64,000 nucleotides of DNA from Meconema thalassinum (taxonomy: Eukaryota; Arthropoda; Insecta; Orthoptera; Tettigoniidae). Below the pieces are notes generated by a model that made no database searches, was not told the DNA's origin, and saw only the letters and a program-made list of their open reading frames with translations. Numbering within the stretch: position 1 is the first letter of the stretch; each line of letters begins with the position of its first letter. Both the position numbers and the translations under genes were made by a program. Of the stretch, positions 35,689-48,527 are shown piece after piece. The stretch is taken from contig OX336397.1 of NCBI GenBank assembly GCA_946902985.2, forward strand, positions 186,376,813-186,440,812, written 5' to 3'.

Positions 35689-36026
35689 CAAAACATTGAC
35701 CAACAAAATATTCAAGTAGCTGTTGCGGAGAGTTTGACGGGAGGGAAAGATTATGGAAGGAGTTTCATAGTTCAAGCGCTAATGAAAGGCAAGAAAGAAG
35801 ATAAATTCTACTGAGTTCGGCTAACACAAATATGTGTGTCATGGAATATGCTTATATTCTAAAATAAGTTTTTGCAGACAATGCTGTGATCATTTACAGT
35901 TGATTGGTTCCAATATTGTAAGCGTTTTCTGCGAGTAGAAACATCGTTTGCTCGGCTAGGGAGGTATGACTACTCTTGGCGCGCGTGCTTCCGAGTGTGG
36001 AGGCCTTATAGTCTAGGTGGCGTTGG

Positions 36027-36400
36027 TTAAAGCCTTGCTGAAATGTATCTTTGAGTCTGAGCCGGAACCATGGAAAAACCTTCAGATCTAGGGTTGGTCT
36101 GCAGATAGAAAATCTTCCATAGTTGAACTAGAGCAGTTAGCTATTGTTCACAACCAATATTCGGCTAACAAGGAAGATATTCACAAGGTTTTGTGACATG
36201 TCTACGGAGGGGATTGGAAGAACGACGACACCCACGTCACAAACCGTGCCAGAACAAACAAACAATGCAAAGTAACAGTACAACAGCTTGAAGGATGATA
36301 CTGGACTCTATTTTCCAGACAAGTGGCGAGATAGACTTTCCCTAAAACAGCCTACTTTCGTTCTTTTTAAACAATGGAGTGCATGTATGTGTTTCTGTAT
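36027..36400 (+). pseudogene. Transposon-type coding region, right part
   Basis: Starting at the right TTAA, the frame that ended IERKWVK at 25365 continues as ALLKCIFESEPEPWKNLQI, a stop, then SSIVELEQLAIVHNQYS, NKEDIHKVL, a stop, and HVYGGDWKNDDTHV. About 110 codons run with only three or four stops. That, and the fit of the joint, argue that 24749-25364 and this piece were one coding region before the insertion. Function is unknown. Confidence 0.45.
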
Positions 36401-39400
36401 CATTTAAACACAAACAGACCGACTTGAACCAGATTTGCTTTAGAGGTAGCACTAGCAAAGTACACCTCAGTATCATGTTTTATATCGCCGACACCCCAAG
36501 CAAAACACAATTACAGTCACCCAAATGTTCAAAGCTAAAATAAAATAACGATTTAACTAATTCACAGATATCTACCACCTTTTAGCAAAACCTGCTTGTG
36601 TGTACGAAGCGTCTCGTGCGCAAACATTAAGTTCATCAAGTAAACAATTTCAAGATGGCTGACATGCGTATCGTGCAAGCATCATAAGCCATAACCAATG
36701 GCCCAATGAAGCTATATTCACATTATTAGACTTTCTGATACGAACGTTACCAGTATATGAGAGAACATACTGCGCGCTGCCACAACAACTCTGAACACTT
36801 AGGAGTTACCGTGACAAATGTGAGTGGCAAGTTAGAAACGTGTATGTGGCCAACACAAAACAACAGACTCTTCATACATCCAAGATGGTGGCTGCACAAA
36901 ATATTCGAACATTAAAAATGACAACTCAGAATGAAATTAGCTAATTAAGACGAAACTTGCTAAGAGGGGAGTATCGTATAAGAGCCCATAATTGCGATCA
37001 TCAAGAGATTATCACATTGAATATCTCGCACAGTGGCCGTCTTGAAATATCGCAAACATTTCAAACCTATTCTTATGAAATGTAATTATTAAATAACCCA
37101 TAACAATTCAAATCGGTGCCTAGGCGTAATTTAAAAAAAACGTAATAGCGGAATTTAGTAAGAAATAAATACCATAGAGAGGACGTTACTGAAATAAGCC
37201 ATAACATACTGAATACAATGCGCGTTGGCCATCTTGGAAATAAAGAATATGATAATGAATAACGCAATGTATTATTACGATGCAACAACAAATTTAGCAG
37301 TAATGTAGAAACTAATAAATGGCTTCCTTCGACTAAGTCGAAAGAACAACGAATTCATTTGTTCACGATGGTGGCTGGGCGTATTCTTAAGAATTGAATA
37401 TAATTAACTCGTGATGTAAAACACAATCAACATGACATTTAGTGAAGAGGAGCACCATACAGAGAACGTCACTGCAAATATCCATATATAGCTAAATGTA
37501 GCGCGCAGTGGCCATCTTGAATATATCAGACATTAATAACAACAATGCATTATTTATTTGAGTCACAATGACGAAAATTAGCAAATATGAAGTCTTACAA
37601 AGAAGGCTCTCTCTGCATGTAGCGCGCAGTCGCCATCTTGAATATATCAGACATTTATAACAACAATGCATTATTTATTAGAGTCACAATGACGAAACGC
37701 AGCAAATATATAGTCTCACAAATAAGGCTCTCTCTGCATGTAGCGCGTGGTCGCCGTCTTGAATATATCAGACATTTATAACAACAATGCATTATTTATT
37801 AGAGTCACAATGACGAAACGCAGCAAATATGTAGTCTCACAAAGAAGGCTCTCTCTGCAGAATGCGCAAGATAAAGGATTCCATACATTCAAGATGGTGA
37901 ATGGGCGTACTTTTCTAATGATCCAACCCTCTGGGTGCAAAAGAGAAAAACAAAGAAGCTTTGTAAACGGGGAGTGTTTTATACGATACAACTCTTAACG
38001 TTAATCACAAATATATTCAAATAAACCCCTTAATAAGGAAAATGAGTTATAACTCTACCCATACAGAAAGGAGCCTATATGTTCATTACTAAACATCTTG
38101 TTATATCTCATTTCTTTCACACTAAAGCTTTCTGAACACAAAATATTAATTATCATGTTGGTATTAAATTGTAAAAGAATGAATTATGTTTGTAAAGAGA
38201 TGAACCTTTCAGTAAGCCAATCAAAGAATAATATGTCCTGATTGTCTTCATTAAAGATAGAGGTCGTCCATTGTGGCCGTTCAAAAAACTTACGACAAAC
38301 ACAAAACGAGTCACAAAATAAATTATATATATTTTATCGCTTTTGGACAAATACATAGATTCTAGTAAATTAATTTCTTTACATTGCGGTATACGTTACT
38401 ACAGGCATTACAGGTTTTGGCTTTCGTGATAATTTACACTGATGTGACTAAACACCTTTTGAATGTCATCTCTTCAAGTATTGCGCATGTTGCCATGGTA
38501 ACTTGCTACTTGATGCAACTAGGTATTGGATTGTTTTGCACGCTAATTCGAGATAAACTCCCAGCAGAAAACATATGCATGGTAAAATTCGACGATAGCA
38601 CACATCTCTCTTGAGTACATAGCGGGGTTGCGATATCACCTTTGTGTTCTTTGCTATGCTTTTGTCATCTTGTCAGTGTTCTACGATTTGAATATGGAAG
38701 GTGTATGAGCAGAAGAGGTCACAATGCTAACTCATGATATGGACCACACTAGACGATAAAAGACACAGCAGTCTCAAATGAAAATGAATAAATTTCACAA
38801 ATATTATCATCCCAAAACGCAGAAAACATCAGGTGCAACGCGGCAGATGACCATCTAGGCTGTGCCGCCTAAAATACCATAAAGAAAACGATATCAAGAA
38901 CAGTACCATCCCAAAGAAAATGCCCACAAAACAGTAAGCACGATAGAACAGATTACCTCGATGTTCCGCCTTATGACAACGAATACATAACATCCAGCCA
39001 ATTCTGTCTGTGCTAACTGAAATGAACTGATATTACAATGATTTGCCAAAGGAAAATTCGCACACTTAAGTGAGCACCATCTAGCCGCTGCTGCCTGAAC
39101 TACCAGAAGTGAATGAATATCAAAAAGATTATCTTCCCAAATAAAAACGAAAAGTTCAGTCATGAACATGTAGCCTACTTTCTCCTAAATGTATTGGTAC
39201 AGTTATAACTCTTCCTCCTTATTGTAATGGAGTGTTCGTTAAGAGTTGTACGCTATATAAACGCCTTCGTTGAGTAAGTTTCGTTAAAATTCAGCATTTT
39301 CCTCCAGAGGAATTGATAAGAACACACAATATATGCCACTCCACCATCTTGAATGTATGATTCCTTTATTTTTCGACTTCTACAGATAAAGCCTTTTATG

Positions 39401-41000
39401 TGAGACTAAATATTTCTGCGTTTTGTCATTGTAATTGTGATGAATAGTGGATTATCGATATGAATGTCTTAAGTATTCAGCTGCGTGCTCTATGCAGTGC
39501 GATAGTCGTACGACTAATAGAAGCGCGATATCCGATCTGTTATAAAGTTTCGAGGTAATTGCGTAATTGGATCATATATTATTGATTTTTAAGTCTCAGC
39601 TACTGACTGAAATATAGAGCGTAGGTGTTCTTTTAACATTGGTATGCACATCTACATACGGTTCTACATTAATGATAATTTGAGGTATTGTATCTCTAAA
39701 ATACATAGTTATTTGATTGAATATTTTATAAATTCAAGAAGGCAGCTGCGCGCTGTGTCGTAATATTTGTACAGTATCCCTCCCTCACTAAATTTCCGTT
39801 TGATATTATATCGTGGGATGAATATATTTAAGTCTTAGGTATACGCTCAGCTGCCATCCTGAACTTATGGAGTCGTTGTTCTGTTACCTTCGTCAAACTA
39901 ACCACGTGCAAAGCAAATTTTTGTTGTCTCTTAAAAATATATCTAGTCATTCATTATCGTATTCTATATTTTTTAAGGCCACCGTGCGTTGTGTGTTATG
40001 CCTTACGCTAATTTCTGCAAGGTCCCTTAAACGGTACTTCTTTGCTGCTAAGTTGCGTTCTAATTGCGCAATTACTTTCTGACTGATTCACCATTACGTT
40101 CTAATTTTACGCCCAGCCGCCAACGTGAAAATTTAATGTCGCTGTTATTTTGCATTGGGCTTTCGATAGACCACTAATTTTCGGTGTTGTAGTTCAAACG
40201 TATGGAAAGTTATCTATTTTTAAACAATGCAATTTCAGGATGGCCGCTATGCACTATATTCACTGTGATACTGTAATTTCATCACTAACGCAAAATACGC
40301 ATATAATATATTACTCGTCTTCTACAAAGTTTCGCGTTAATTTGGCAAGAACATCTTCAGTTATCTTTTTACCATTGCAAGTGGGAGGTCTTACACGATA
40401 CTCTTGGAAAGAGTTGTGTTAATTACCCAATTTATTTCAGAGTTGTCGATTATAATGTTCTAATAGTTCACGCACCACCTTCTTGAAAGTATGGAGAGTC
40501 TATTATTTAGATATCGCCACACAAGGCTACACATACGGTCATACCTTGTCACTAATTATTTCACCTGTAGTTCTTAAGTACGGTATTGATAATTATTTAT
40601 TTTATTGTTTTATAATATCAAGATATTCGTGATCATAAAGTCTCAACGTTGGAAACAGAGGGTTCCTATTTAAACGTATCGGAATGAGAAGCACTGTAAA
40701 TGATTCATTGGATCATAAGTCATGTACAACCATCATCTTGATAACGCTTCGCCCGATAACCTTGTAGTTTGGAAGCAAAGCATTTTCCACATTGAAGTAT
40801 GTTTTTTCCAAAATTTACTTGAGTTGCTTAACTGTAGTTTCATTTGAGTTTTAATATTGGAGTTTCTTCCATTCCTTTTAGGTAAAATGGTGGCGATATA
40901 AGCATGACACTGAGGTGCCTTTTATTAGTGCTACCTCTGTAGCAAATTTGTTCAATTTGGTCTCATCGTGTTTGAATTTTCGGTAGGGACAGACATTCAA
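36390..41000. mobile_element. Foldback-like repeat elements (member 2, two inverted arms)
   Basis: The left arm (36390-38110) starts with a head having AGAGGTAGCACTAGCAAAG and ends with a tail GAGTTATAACTCTACCCATAC ... CTATATGTTC near 38045-38080. The right arm (39165-41000) has the same tail inverted near 39170-39230 and the same head inverted near 40925-40980. The arms thus face outward around a ~1-kb centre (38110-39165) that also holds degenerate repeats. The recurring phrase GCCATCTTGAA lies in many units. No protein is encoded. Confidence 0.5.
37490..37862. repeat. Three-copy tandem repeat, ~121 bp
   Basis: TGTAGCGCGCAGT or its variant begins units at about 37497, 37618 and 37738. Each contains ATATATCAGACATT, AACAACAATGCATTATTTATT and AAGGCTCTCTCTGCA. 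Units 2 and 3 are nearly identical, so the last duplication is recent. It lies within the left foldback-like arm. Confidence 0.9.
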
Positions 41001-44000
41001 TCACACAATACGCACAATAACGTAACCACCCTTTAGACAGTGCTGCCTGAACCACAAGAAACAAATGAAAATCACAAAGATTACCACCCCAAGGGGAAGA
41101 AAGCACAACAAATAAATAAGACATAGAGGAAAATTAAATCGAAAAAGATGACGTGCTATTTCGCGCCTTGCTGACTTCGGGAGAATGTGGGTAAGAATAA
41201 TACCTTGGCCATCCTGAAAAATATTTTCGAGGTTCCCCATTTCCATTCCCAGGCATATAAACAGCCCACTTTCTCCTAAACGCATAGGTGTAGTTATAAC
41301 GCTTGTCCTTATCAAGGAGATTGTTGGTTGTCGTGGTTTGAATGTTGTTCTAAGGGGCGGAACAGTGAGGTTATCAACCCCTGTATTATACGTTATAATA
41401 TTTTCCTTATTTCCAACTATTACGGTACTTCCTTGTATTTGTTATTGTTCCATTTGAGAAGATTGGGCATCGCCGTCATTTAGCCCAGTGTACTTGGGCG
41501 TGTGTGTAATTTTGTCTGATAACCTGTGGTAGTGTAATGGCTGTATTAATGAGTTCAACTAAGGCGAGGATAAGGTGGGAGGTGGCCAAGGCCTTACTTT
41601 AGGAACCTTCCGGGCATTCTTCTGGAGTAGAAGTGGGAAACCACGGAAATCCAATTCACATATATCTGAAGTGGTGATCGTAATTATAGTAATAATGGCA
41701 TTTGTCCCAACCTTTCCAGGTCTGGATTTTCAGAAACCTGTCGGGGTTTGATTGATTTATTTATTTCATTAACATGTCGCAAAGTCCTTAAATCAATCAA
41801 AAACAACAAACTATTTATCAAACTGGGCAACAGTATTCAGCGATAGAAGAGAGTGTTGGTACCTCAATGTTTCCGTGTCTCGCGTTTGGCAGCTGGTGTA
41901 TTCCTTGATATACATGTTCAGTTAGAGTTAGCTCTTGCTGCTCGTTGCTTTTTTTTCATTAGTTTCATTTATTTAATTTCCCTTCTTGCAGACACCAACA
42001 GTGATTCCTTTGTATTCCTTCTTTCCTACGAGCAGGAATTAATTGTGTTTTTGAGTTTGTTTCAGTTGCTTATTCTGTGAAAAATTCACTGGCTCACCAC
42101 GTGGCAACACGCCGAAGTTCTTCGGATTCATTGAGTCAAGAGGATTTACATACCACTCCATCAGGCTCCGCCGCTGTCTTCAGCTATTTTCTCCTTGAAG
42201 ACACTACTCCATGAAGAAAATTACATTTTGTAAAGGGTGTTTATTTTTTAATGTTTCCCATTCTGCTATAAGTTCCTTTGTTTCCTTACCCCTCCTCCTC
42301 GCCTACCTAGCTACTTTGTGAGCTCTTCCGCGCACTCTCACTTCTTATCGAGTCGTCAACGTGTGAGTTCGGCCTTTTTCAGAGGCTACCTCCTCTCAAC
42401 CGAGGTACAAATTTAAATCGCCGCCATGTTGTGGTATTGGATGTAAGCTAACGGCTACCAGGAGCCATCAACCTTCAGCGGCTATGAAAAAGTTAAGTAC
42501 AAATCTTCAATGATTTTAAACACCTTTTAATGTTTTTAATCCATGCTGAATGCTTTTAATGAAAATTTATAGACAGTATGGGGAATTATGCACTATTGTG
42601 CAATAACCGTCTTCGTGGGATTTTCTTTGTCATGCTTTAGCTAACCAAGCTTGCTTTAAAACATGAAATTTTGTACTTCTTGTACGAAATAAAGGGGATA
42701 CCTTCCCTACACCATGGGATTTCTGCTAATACTCATAGCTGTCTACAAACTTAACTTTTTCCACCGTGGGATTTCTAACGCCCTATTCAACTGCCACTAC
42801 AGTTCTGGAATTTTCCATTCAAAATATACTCCAAACCCCAAAGAACCATGCTCAATACCGTCAAATTGCTGGAACCTCAAGTTAACTAGTGCATTTAACT
42901 GCAACCCACAAACTTCCCAACGCAATAAATTTATTCAAGTCAAATTCAACTGTGTTCTCCATAAACTGCAATAACTTCTCACTTGTTCCATGAACTTTCA
43001 GTGCTGCAATTGTGAAATCTTCCAATCTATCAATAAACTTTAGTGCAAAACAGTGTCCGTTCAACTATCTACCGCGCCGCGTACGATTGAGAGCAATAAC
43101 AATTGGCTAGAATTATAAATCCCTATCTCCTTTTCCTCAAATACCTTTAACTAACAAATTTAAGTTAATCTAAATATCAAGTTACTACTCTACGAGGCCT
43201 CGCCCAAACTTTGGCGCCCTGCCATTTTTTATCCATGTACCACTTATTCATTCCGTAAAAATATTAGTAGTTATAGAAACTACTTATTAATCTTCCTTTT
43301 CTTTTCCTGCTGGGTCATGAATTGGTAATTTTCTAATCGTTAAACTTTTGTACCTGATTTATTTTGCTCCAGGCTTCGTTCATACGACCTGACCCTTTTG
43401 AATGTAAAATTTATTAACCTCTGTTTAAATAATAGTGGTAACCACCGCTTGTAATTCTCCTTTTTCCTCCTGCTACGATCAGGAATTTAATCTATTTGTT
43501 TATAGCCTTTTCGCTTGCCATAAGGGCATTCTAATAGTGCTTGTATCCCACCTAACTAATTTATCAAAGTTATGATTACTTTACTATTGTCATTACAAAC
43601 TTTAAATTTCTTAATTTTAAACACATCTTAGAACCTTCGTACAGGTTTAGTGCTCGTAATAGGTTCGAAACCATATAAATTGTTTAAAATTACTTCTTAA
43701 TTGTAAATGTCCAAATACAGTATTAGGCCTTGGGCCTCGAAATTTGTAAACAAAAAACAAAAAAGGTTGTACTTAACTCAAAATAAGATTCTAAATCTAA
43801 TAATATTGTTAATTATTCCAAATTCTATCAACTGCTAAATAAATAATTTTTTGTTTTGTTGCTATCTCTATTACTAGAACAAAGGTTAGACAGGACCTTC
43901 TTTTCCCTGATTCTTCTCCCGAAATTATTTCCTATTTCAAAATTAAAAAGCAATTACTGAATCAATAAGACTTTACCACTTGTTGCGTTTAAAACGAAAC

Positions 44001-44690
44001 TTCAAATAACAACATATGCAAAGTTTCTCTCAGCTGTCACAGCTAATACTAGTAAATCATTAAGGCATATATAGCTCGCTCCGCCAGCTTCCTATTTGTA
44101 GAGACTTTCTCTCTAACTTGTGTTTTACTCTCCATTTTTTTTTTAAGTTAGGTCTGAGGGTTTCCTCCGTTCTAAGCTTTTAGTCGGCACCCTGCTGGTA
44201 AAAACCTTAGCCTGCTTTAAGCGCAACGATTGGTATTCTTAAAAGTTTCTCACTAATAATATTAAAAAATATTGCAAAAGGCACTAGAGTTGCTTTATCT
44301 CTTCCCACCCTGGGAGCATTCGGCTGTTCTGCCGGAGATCCAACAGTGTCCAGTGATAAAATTATCACGGCAAATTCAAATCCTTGCAGCATTTCAGAAT
44401 GCTTAGTAAAATCTAACCCTTTTGAAGGGAAACCTCATAAATCCACTTCCTTTTATATACCCTTGCTCCCAGCTCAGGAGGGAAAGAACACATAGCGATA
44501 TCTTGCAGGTAACTGTAGCTCCTGCCACTCTCTCCGCTGGCGGTGACCGAGCTCCCTCTTATTTTAGTTACTTCACGGGCTCTGCCCAGCATAACTTGTC
44601 ATTAGATCACTATTTTCGTGCTCTTGTTTTTATTGGATTCTCTTCCTCTTAGCCAAAAATTGTTCCTACTCCGAAACCTACTTCATTTTT
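41000..44690. other. Noncoding stretch with repeat scraps
   Basis: A tail motif of the foldback-like family (inverted) lies near 41255-41320. A family-2 SINE body (minus) lies at about 41560-41690 with GTGGGAAACCACGGAAA. The rest, 41760-44690, is A+T-rich with no protein-like frame, tRNA or definable repeat. Confidence 0.45.
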
Positions 44691-46810
44691 AGCCGACTTT
44701 CGATTTTTGCAAAAAATGAAAGTAGACTTATGAGATCTACACAGGGCCAAAAATTGTGTGTCTGTCTGTGTGTGTGAGAATGTGTTAGTGTGTGAGTGTG
44801 TGTACTCTGAATATTTGTCCTCCCCCCCCCCTATCAATTCAAACACGGTGAAACCGAATTGAACGACATTTGGTACAGAGGTAGAACTAGTAAAAGGGCA
44901 CCCCAGTGTCGTGTTTTATATCGCCGCCATCTTGACGGATACGTAATGGTGGCCAACCAAATGTTCAAAGATTAAATCAAATTACGACTAACCTAAACAT
45001 CCGATCTCTACCAAATTTTGCAACGACATACCTTTAAGTGGGAAGCATATTTGGACCAAGCTACAAGATCATCAGCCTAATATTTTGCGGATCGCGTCCA
45101 TGTATGTGTGCAGATCGATTCCCCCTATCAATTAAAACAAGGTGAAACCGAATATAACGAAATTTGGTACAGTGGTAGTACTAGCTAAGGACACCTCAGT
45201 GGCATGTCTTATATCGCCGCCGTCTTGACGGAAACGTAATGGCGGCCACCCAAATGGTAAAATCTTAAATCAAATTACGACCAACCTAATAATCTGATCT
45301 CTGCCAAATATTGTAACAATATATCCTTACGTGGGAAACATATTTTGACCACACTACAAGATCATCAGGCCAATAATTTGCATATGGCGGCCATATATGT
45401 GTGCAAATGGATTCCCCCTATCCATTCAAACACGGTGAAACCGAATAGAACGAAATTTGGTACAGAGGTAGCACAAGCAAAGGGCACCTCAGTGTCATGT
45501 TTTATATCGCCACCGTCTTGACGAAAACGTAATGGCGGCCACCCAAATATTAAAAGCTTGAATCAAATTACGACCAACCTAATCATCTGATCTCTACGAA
45601 ATATTTCAACGTTATACCTTTATGTATAGTCTTTTGAGCGAAATACAAGGTCATCAGCACAATAGTTTGCCGATGGCGGCCATGTATTTGGGCAAATCGA
45701 TTCCCCCTATCTTTTCAAACACGGTGAAGCCGAATTGAAAGAAATTTGGTACAGAGGTAGCACTAGCAAATGGCACCTCAGTGCCATGTTTCATATTGCC
45801 GCCATCTTGACGGATACGTAATGGTGGCCACCCAAATATTAAAAGTTTGAATCAAATTACGACCAACCTAATCATCTGATCTCTACGAAATGTTTCAACG
45901 TAATACCTTAATGTATAAAGAATCTTTTGAGCAAACTACAAGTTCATCAGCCCAATAATTTGCAGATGGCGGCCATGTATGTGTGCAAATCGATTCCCCC
46001 TATCTTTTCAAACACGATGAAACCAAATTGAACGAAATTTGGTACAGAGGAAGCACTAGCAAAGGGCACCTCAGTGTCATGTTTCATATTGCCGCCATCT
46101 TGACGGATACGTAATGGTGGCCACCCAAATGTAAAAATCTTAAATCGCATTACGACCAACTTAATCATCTGATCTCGACCAAATTTTGCAATTACATACC
46201 TTTATTTGAGAAGCGTTCTTTGAACAAGCTACAAGATCATCAGTCCAATAGTTTGCATATGGCGGCCATGTATATGTGCAAATCGATTCCCCCTATCAAT
46301 ACAAACACGGTAAAATTGAATTAAACGAAATTTGGTACAGAGGTAGCACTAGCAAAGGGCACCTCAGTTACATGTTTTATATCGCCGCCATCTTGACGGG
46401 AAAGGAATGGCGGCCACCCAAATGTTAAAAGCTAAAATCAAATTACGACCAACCTAATCATTTGATGTCTATCAAATTTTGCAACAACATACTTTTTTGT
46501 GGGAAGCATCTTTTGACTGAACTACAAGGTCTTCAGCCCAATAGTTTGCATATAGCGGCCATGTATGTGTGCAAATCGATTCGCCATATCCATTCAAACA
46601 CGGTGATTTCGAATTGAATGAAATGTTTTACAGAGGTAGAACTAGCAAAGGGCACCTCATATTCATGTTTAATATCCATATACCACGTTGTATTTCAACA
46701 AGCTACTACAACCAACATTCAATTACGCTCCTTGAAAAGGACAAAGAGTTATAACAATACCCATGCATTTAGGATAAAGTAGGCTATATGTTCTTTACCG
46801 AACATCTTGT
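44690..46810 (+). mobile_element. Foldback-like family member 3, single arm
   Basis: The head at 44690-44830 has a palindrome (CTTTCGATTTTTGCAAAAAATGAAAG core), TTATGAGATC and a TGTCTGTCTGTG run. This matches the heads at 26630 and, inverted, 30200. The tail at about 46735-46810 has GAGTTATAACAATACCCATGC and GTAGGCTATATGTTC. An inverted second arm is not seen downstream. Confidence 0.5.
44825..46690 (+). repeat. Tandem array, ~291-bp unit, about 6.5 copies
   Basis: CCCCCTATCAATTCAAAC-type starts occur near 44828, 45121, 45414, 45703, 45995, 46279 and 46573. Each unit carries GAAATTTGGTACAGAGGTAG, GCACCTCAGTGTCATG, GCCGCCATCTTGACGG, GGTGGCCACCCAAATG and GCGGCCATGTATGTGTGC. The array is the interior of foldback-like member 3. 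Short frames over it are artefacts. Confidence 0.9.
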
Positions 46811-48527
46811 TCCTCATAATCTTCCCTCAGGTATTGTTGACACTCAGTATTAACCTACTGGCAGCAGTCTTTCTTAGATGACAGCGTTCTGTCAAGAGTT
46901 ACACCCAGTGTGGATCAGTGGTAGTTTGATTCACGGCGATCTCGTAAAAGATCTATCGTATCACATTTCATGATTACAAGACAAAAGCCACAGACTACCC
47001 AATAGAGTGCCTGTTTCGCTGTGTTGAATTTGGGGAGTAGATCGCCTAATAATAACAATAATAATAACTCCCAGATACAATGACAAAGGAAGGATAAGAC
47101 TTTACGGTGATCTTCTCAGAATGAACTCTAATAGATTAACCAAACCAAACAAAACTTCGATTTCTTCCATAACCGCAAAACAAAACCCACATGGTTTCAA
47201 GAAACTGAAAACGGCTTAGTAGAATTTAAAACAATTATAAATTATAGAATATTCACTGCTCAATTCACCAGCAAAACTAACGACTAAAAAGAAAATATAC
47301 GGTACCAAGACAAATGTATATTATATCCAAACCCATCATATCGGAAGCAGGGAGGAAAATATCAGAAAGGATGAAGAGATACCGAGCACAAAGGAAAGAA
47401 CAACACACAGGGAAATGATTGATTCAACGAACCCCGAAAAGGGTGAAACCGAATAATAATAATAATCTCTACATATTATTCCCACTTTTACGGGATCGGA
47501 GTCAAGGTGAGCAGAAACATTTCAAGGGGACTGACGGTGGCCTTGCAAGTTAACGCGCGCGTATCCGTTGAGGTCAATAATGACAGTAATATTTCAAATA
47601 GTAATACATTATTGTTATTTTGAACAGTCTAAATTGAAGAAAGTACTTTTCATTTTGAAATGAATTTGAAAATATTATTTTGTATTTGTATTTTCCGTAA
47701 ATGTGTAAGTGTATCGGTATTTTATACCTAAAATACTTTTGAGAGTACGGTATTGTACATATTGAGAGGACCGGTATTTTTCCCAACTCTGTGAAGCCTA
47801 AACTAGTGTGCATTTGTAATTGAGGTAGGATTGGGACAGGAAGTGGCCATGGCTTTCTGTTGGGTACTATCCCAGCATTCGCATTGAGTAGGAGTGAGAA
47901 ACCACTTCCAGAATGGCAGAGTTCTAGTTTGATGATCAATTTACCGGTCCGGTACGGTACGGTATCTATTTTTCCGGGTACCAGTTTGGCTGGGCATCTT
48001 ATATTCCACGTTCCAAAACGCTGCTCCCTAAGGAGAATAAAAGAAGGCTAGGTAATTGGGGCAAATAGTTGAAGTGCCTGTTTCTGGGAAAGAAGATGCC
48101 AATTAAGTTTGGGTTGTTGATGGGATATGTATTTATTTCATTAAGGTTTGCAGTACGTCCAGTATCGTAGCCAGGATTGACCAATGGGGGGAGGTTATAC
48201 TTACTCAAGCCAAATTCTACAAGCATTTCGTCCCGCTGTGTACCCGCTCGTTAAACGTGCATCACGGTCCCAAGGGCAGCTGCAGTAAGTCCGGATATCG
48301 TAGGTTTGAATCCCGGCGCTGACAGCGGTAACCAGAGTGTGTTCTTTCCAGTAGCATCACCAAGATCGACCAATGGGGGGATTATAGTTACAAAATAATG
48401 CGTGGTGCGCGCATGCAGATTATCAAAATAAGGAATAGTGTTAATATTCATACAAGGAACAGGGAGGGCGGGAAGTTCACGTCCCCCTGTAAATTTTTAG
48501 TATCAAATGTTATTTATGAAATGTTAC
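46811..48527. other. Noncoding DNA with SINE scraps
   Basis: A family-2 SINE body (minus) lies at about 47800-47930 (GGCCATGGC, GTGAGAAACCACTTCC). A tRNA-like B box, GGTTTGAATCCCGGC, lies at 48300 with a short body to about 48400 in which ACCAATGGGGGG recurs. No coding signal was found. Confidence 0.45.

Larger units (their letters stand above)
25365..36026. mobile_element. piggyBac-like element, 10.66 kb, swollen by nested insertions
   Basis: TTAA at 25361-25364 and at 36027-36030 flank it. Just inside, the left end reads CAACGCCACCTAGA then TAAGGCCTCCGCACTC, and the right end, reverse-complemented, reads CAACGCCACCTAGA then TAAGGCCTCCACACTC. That is an inverted terminal repeat of about 30 bases. 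TTAA targets are the hallmark of piggyBac. Removing the insert rejoins an outer reading frame. Transposase remnants of piggyBac type lie inside at about 33930-34740. The interior is full of later arrivals: a foldback-like element, a hAT-type element, SINEs and a minisatellite. Confidence 0.75.
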
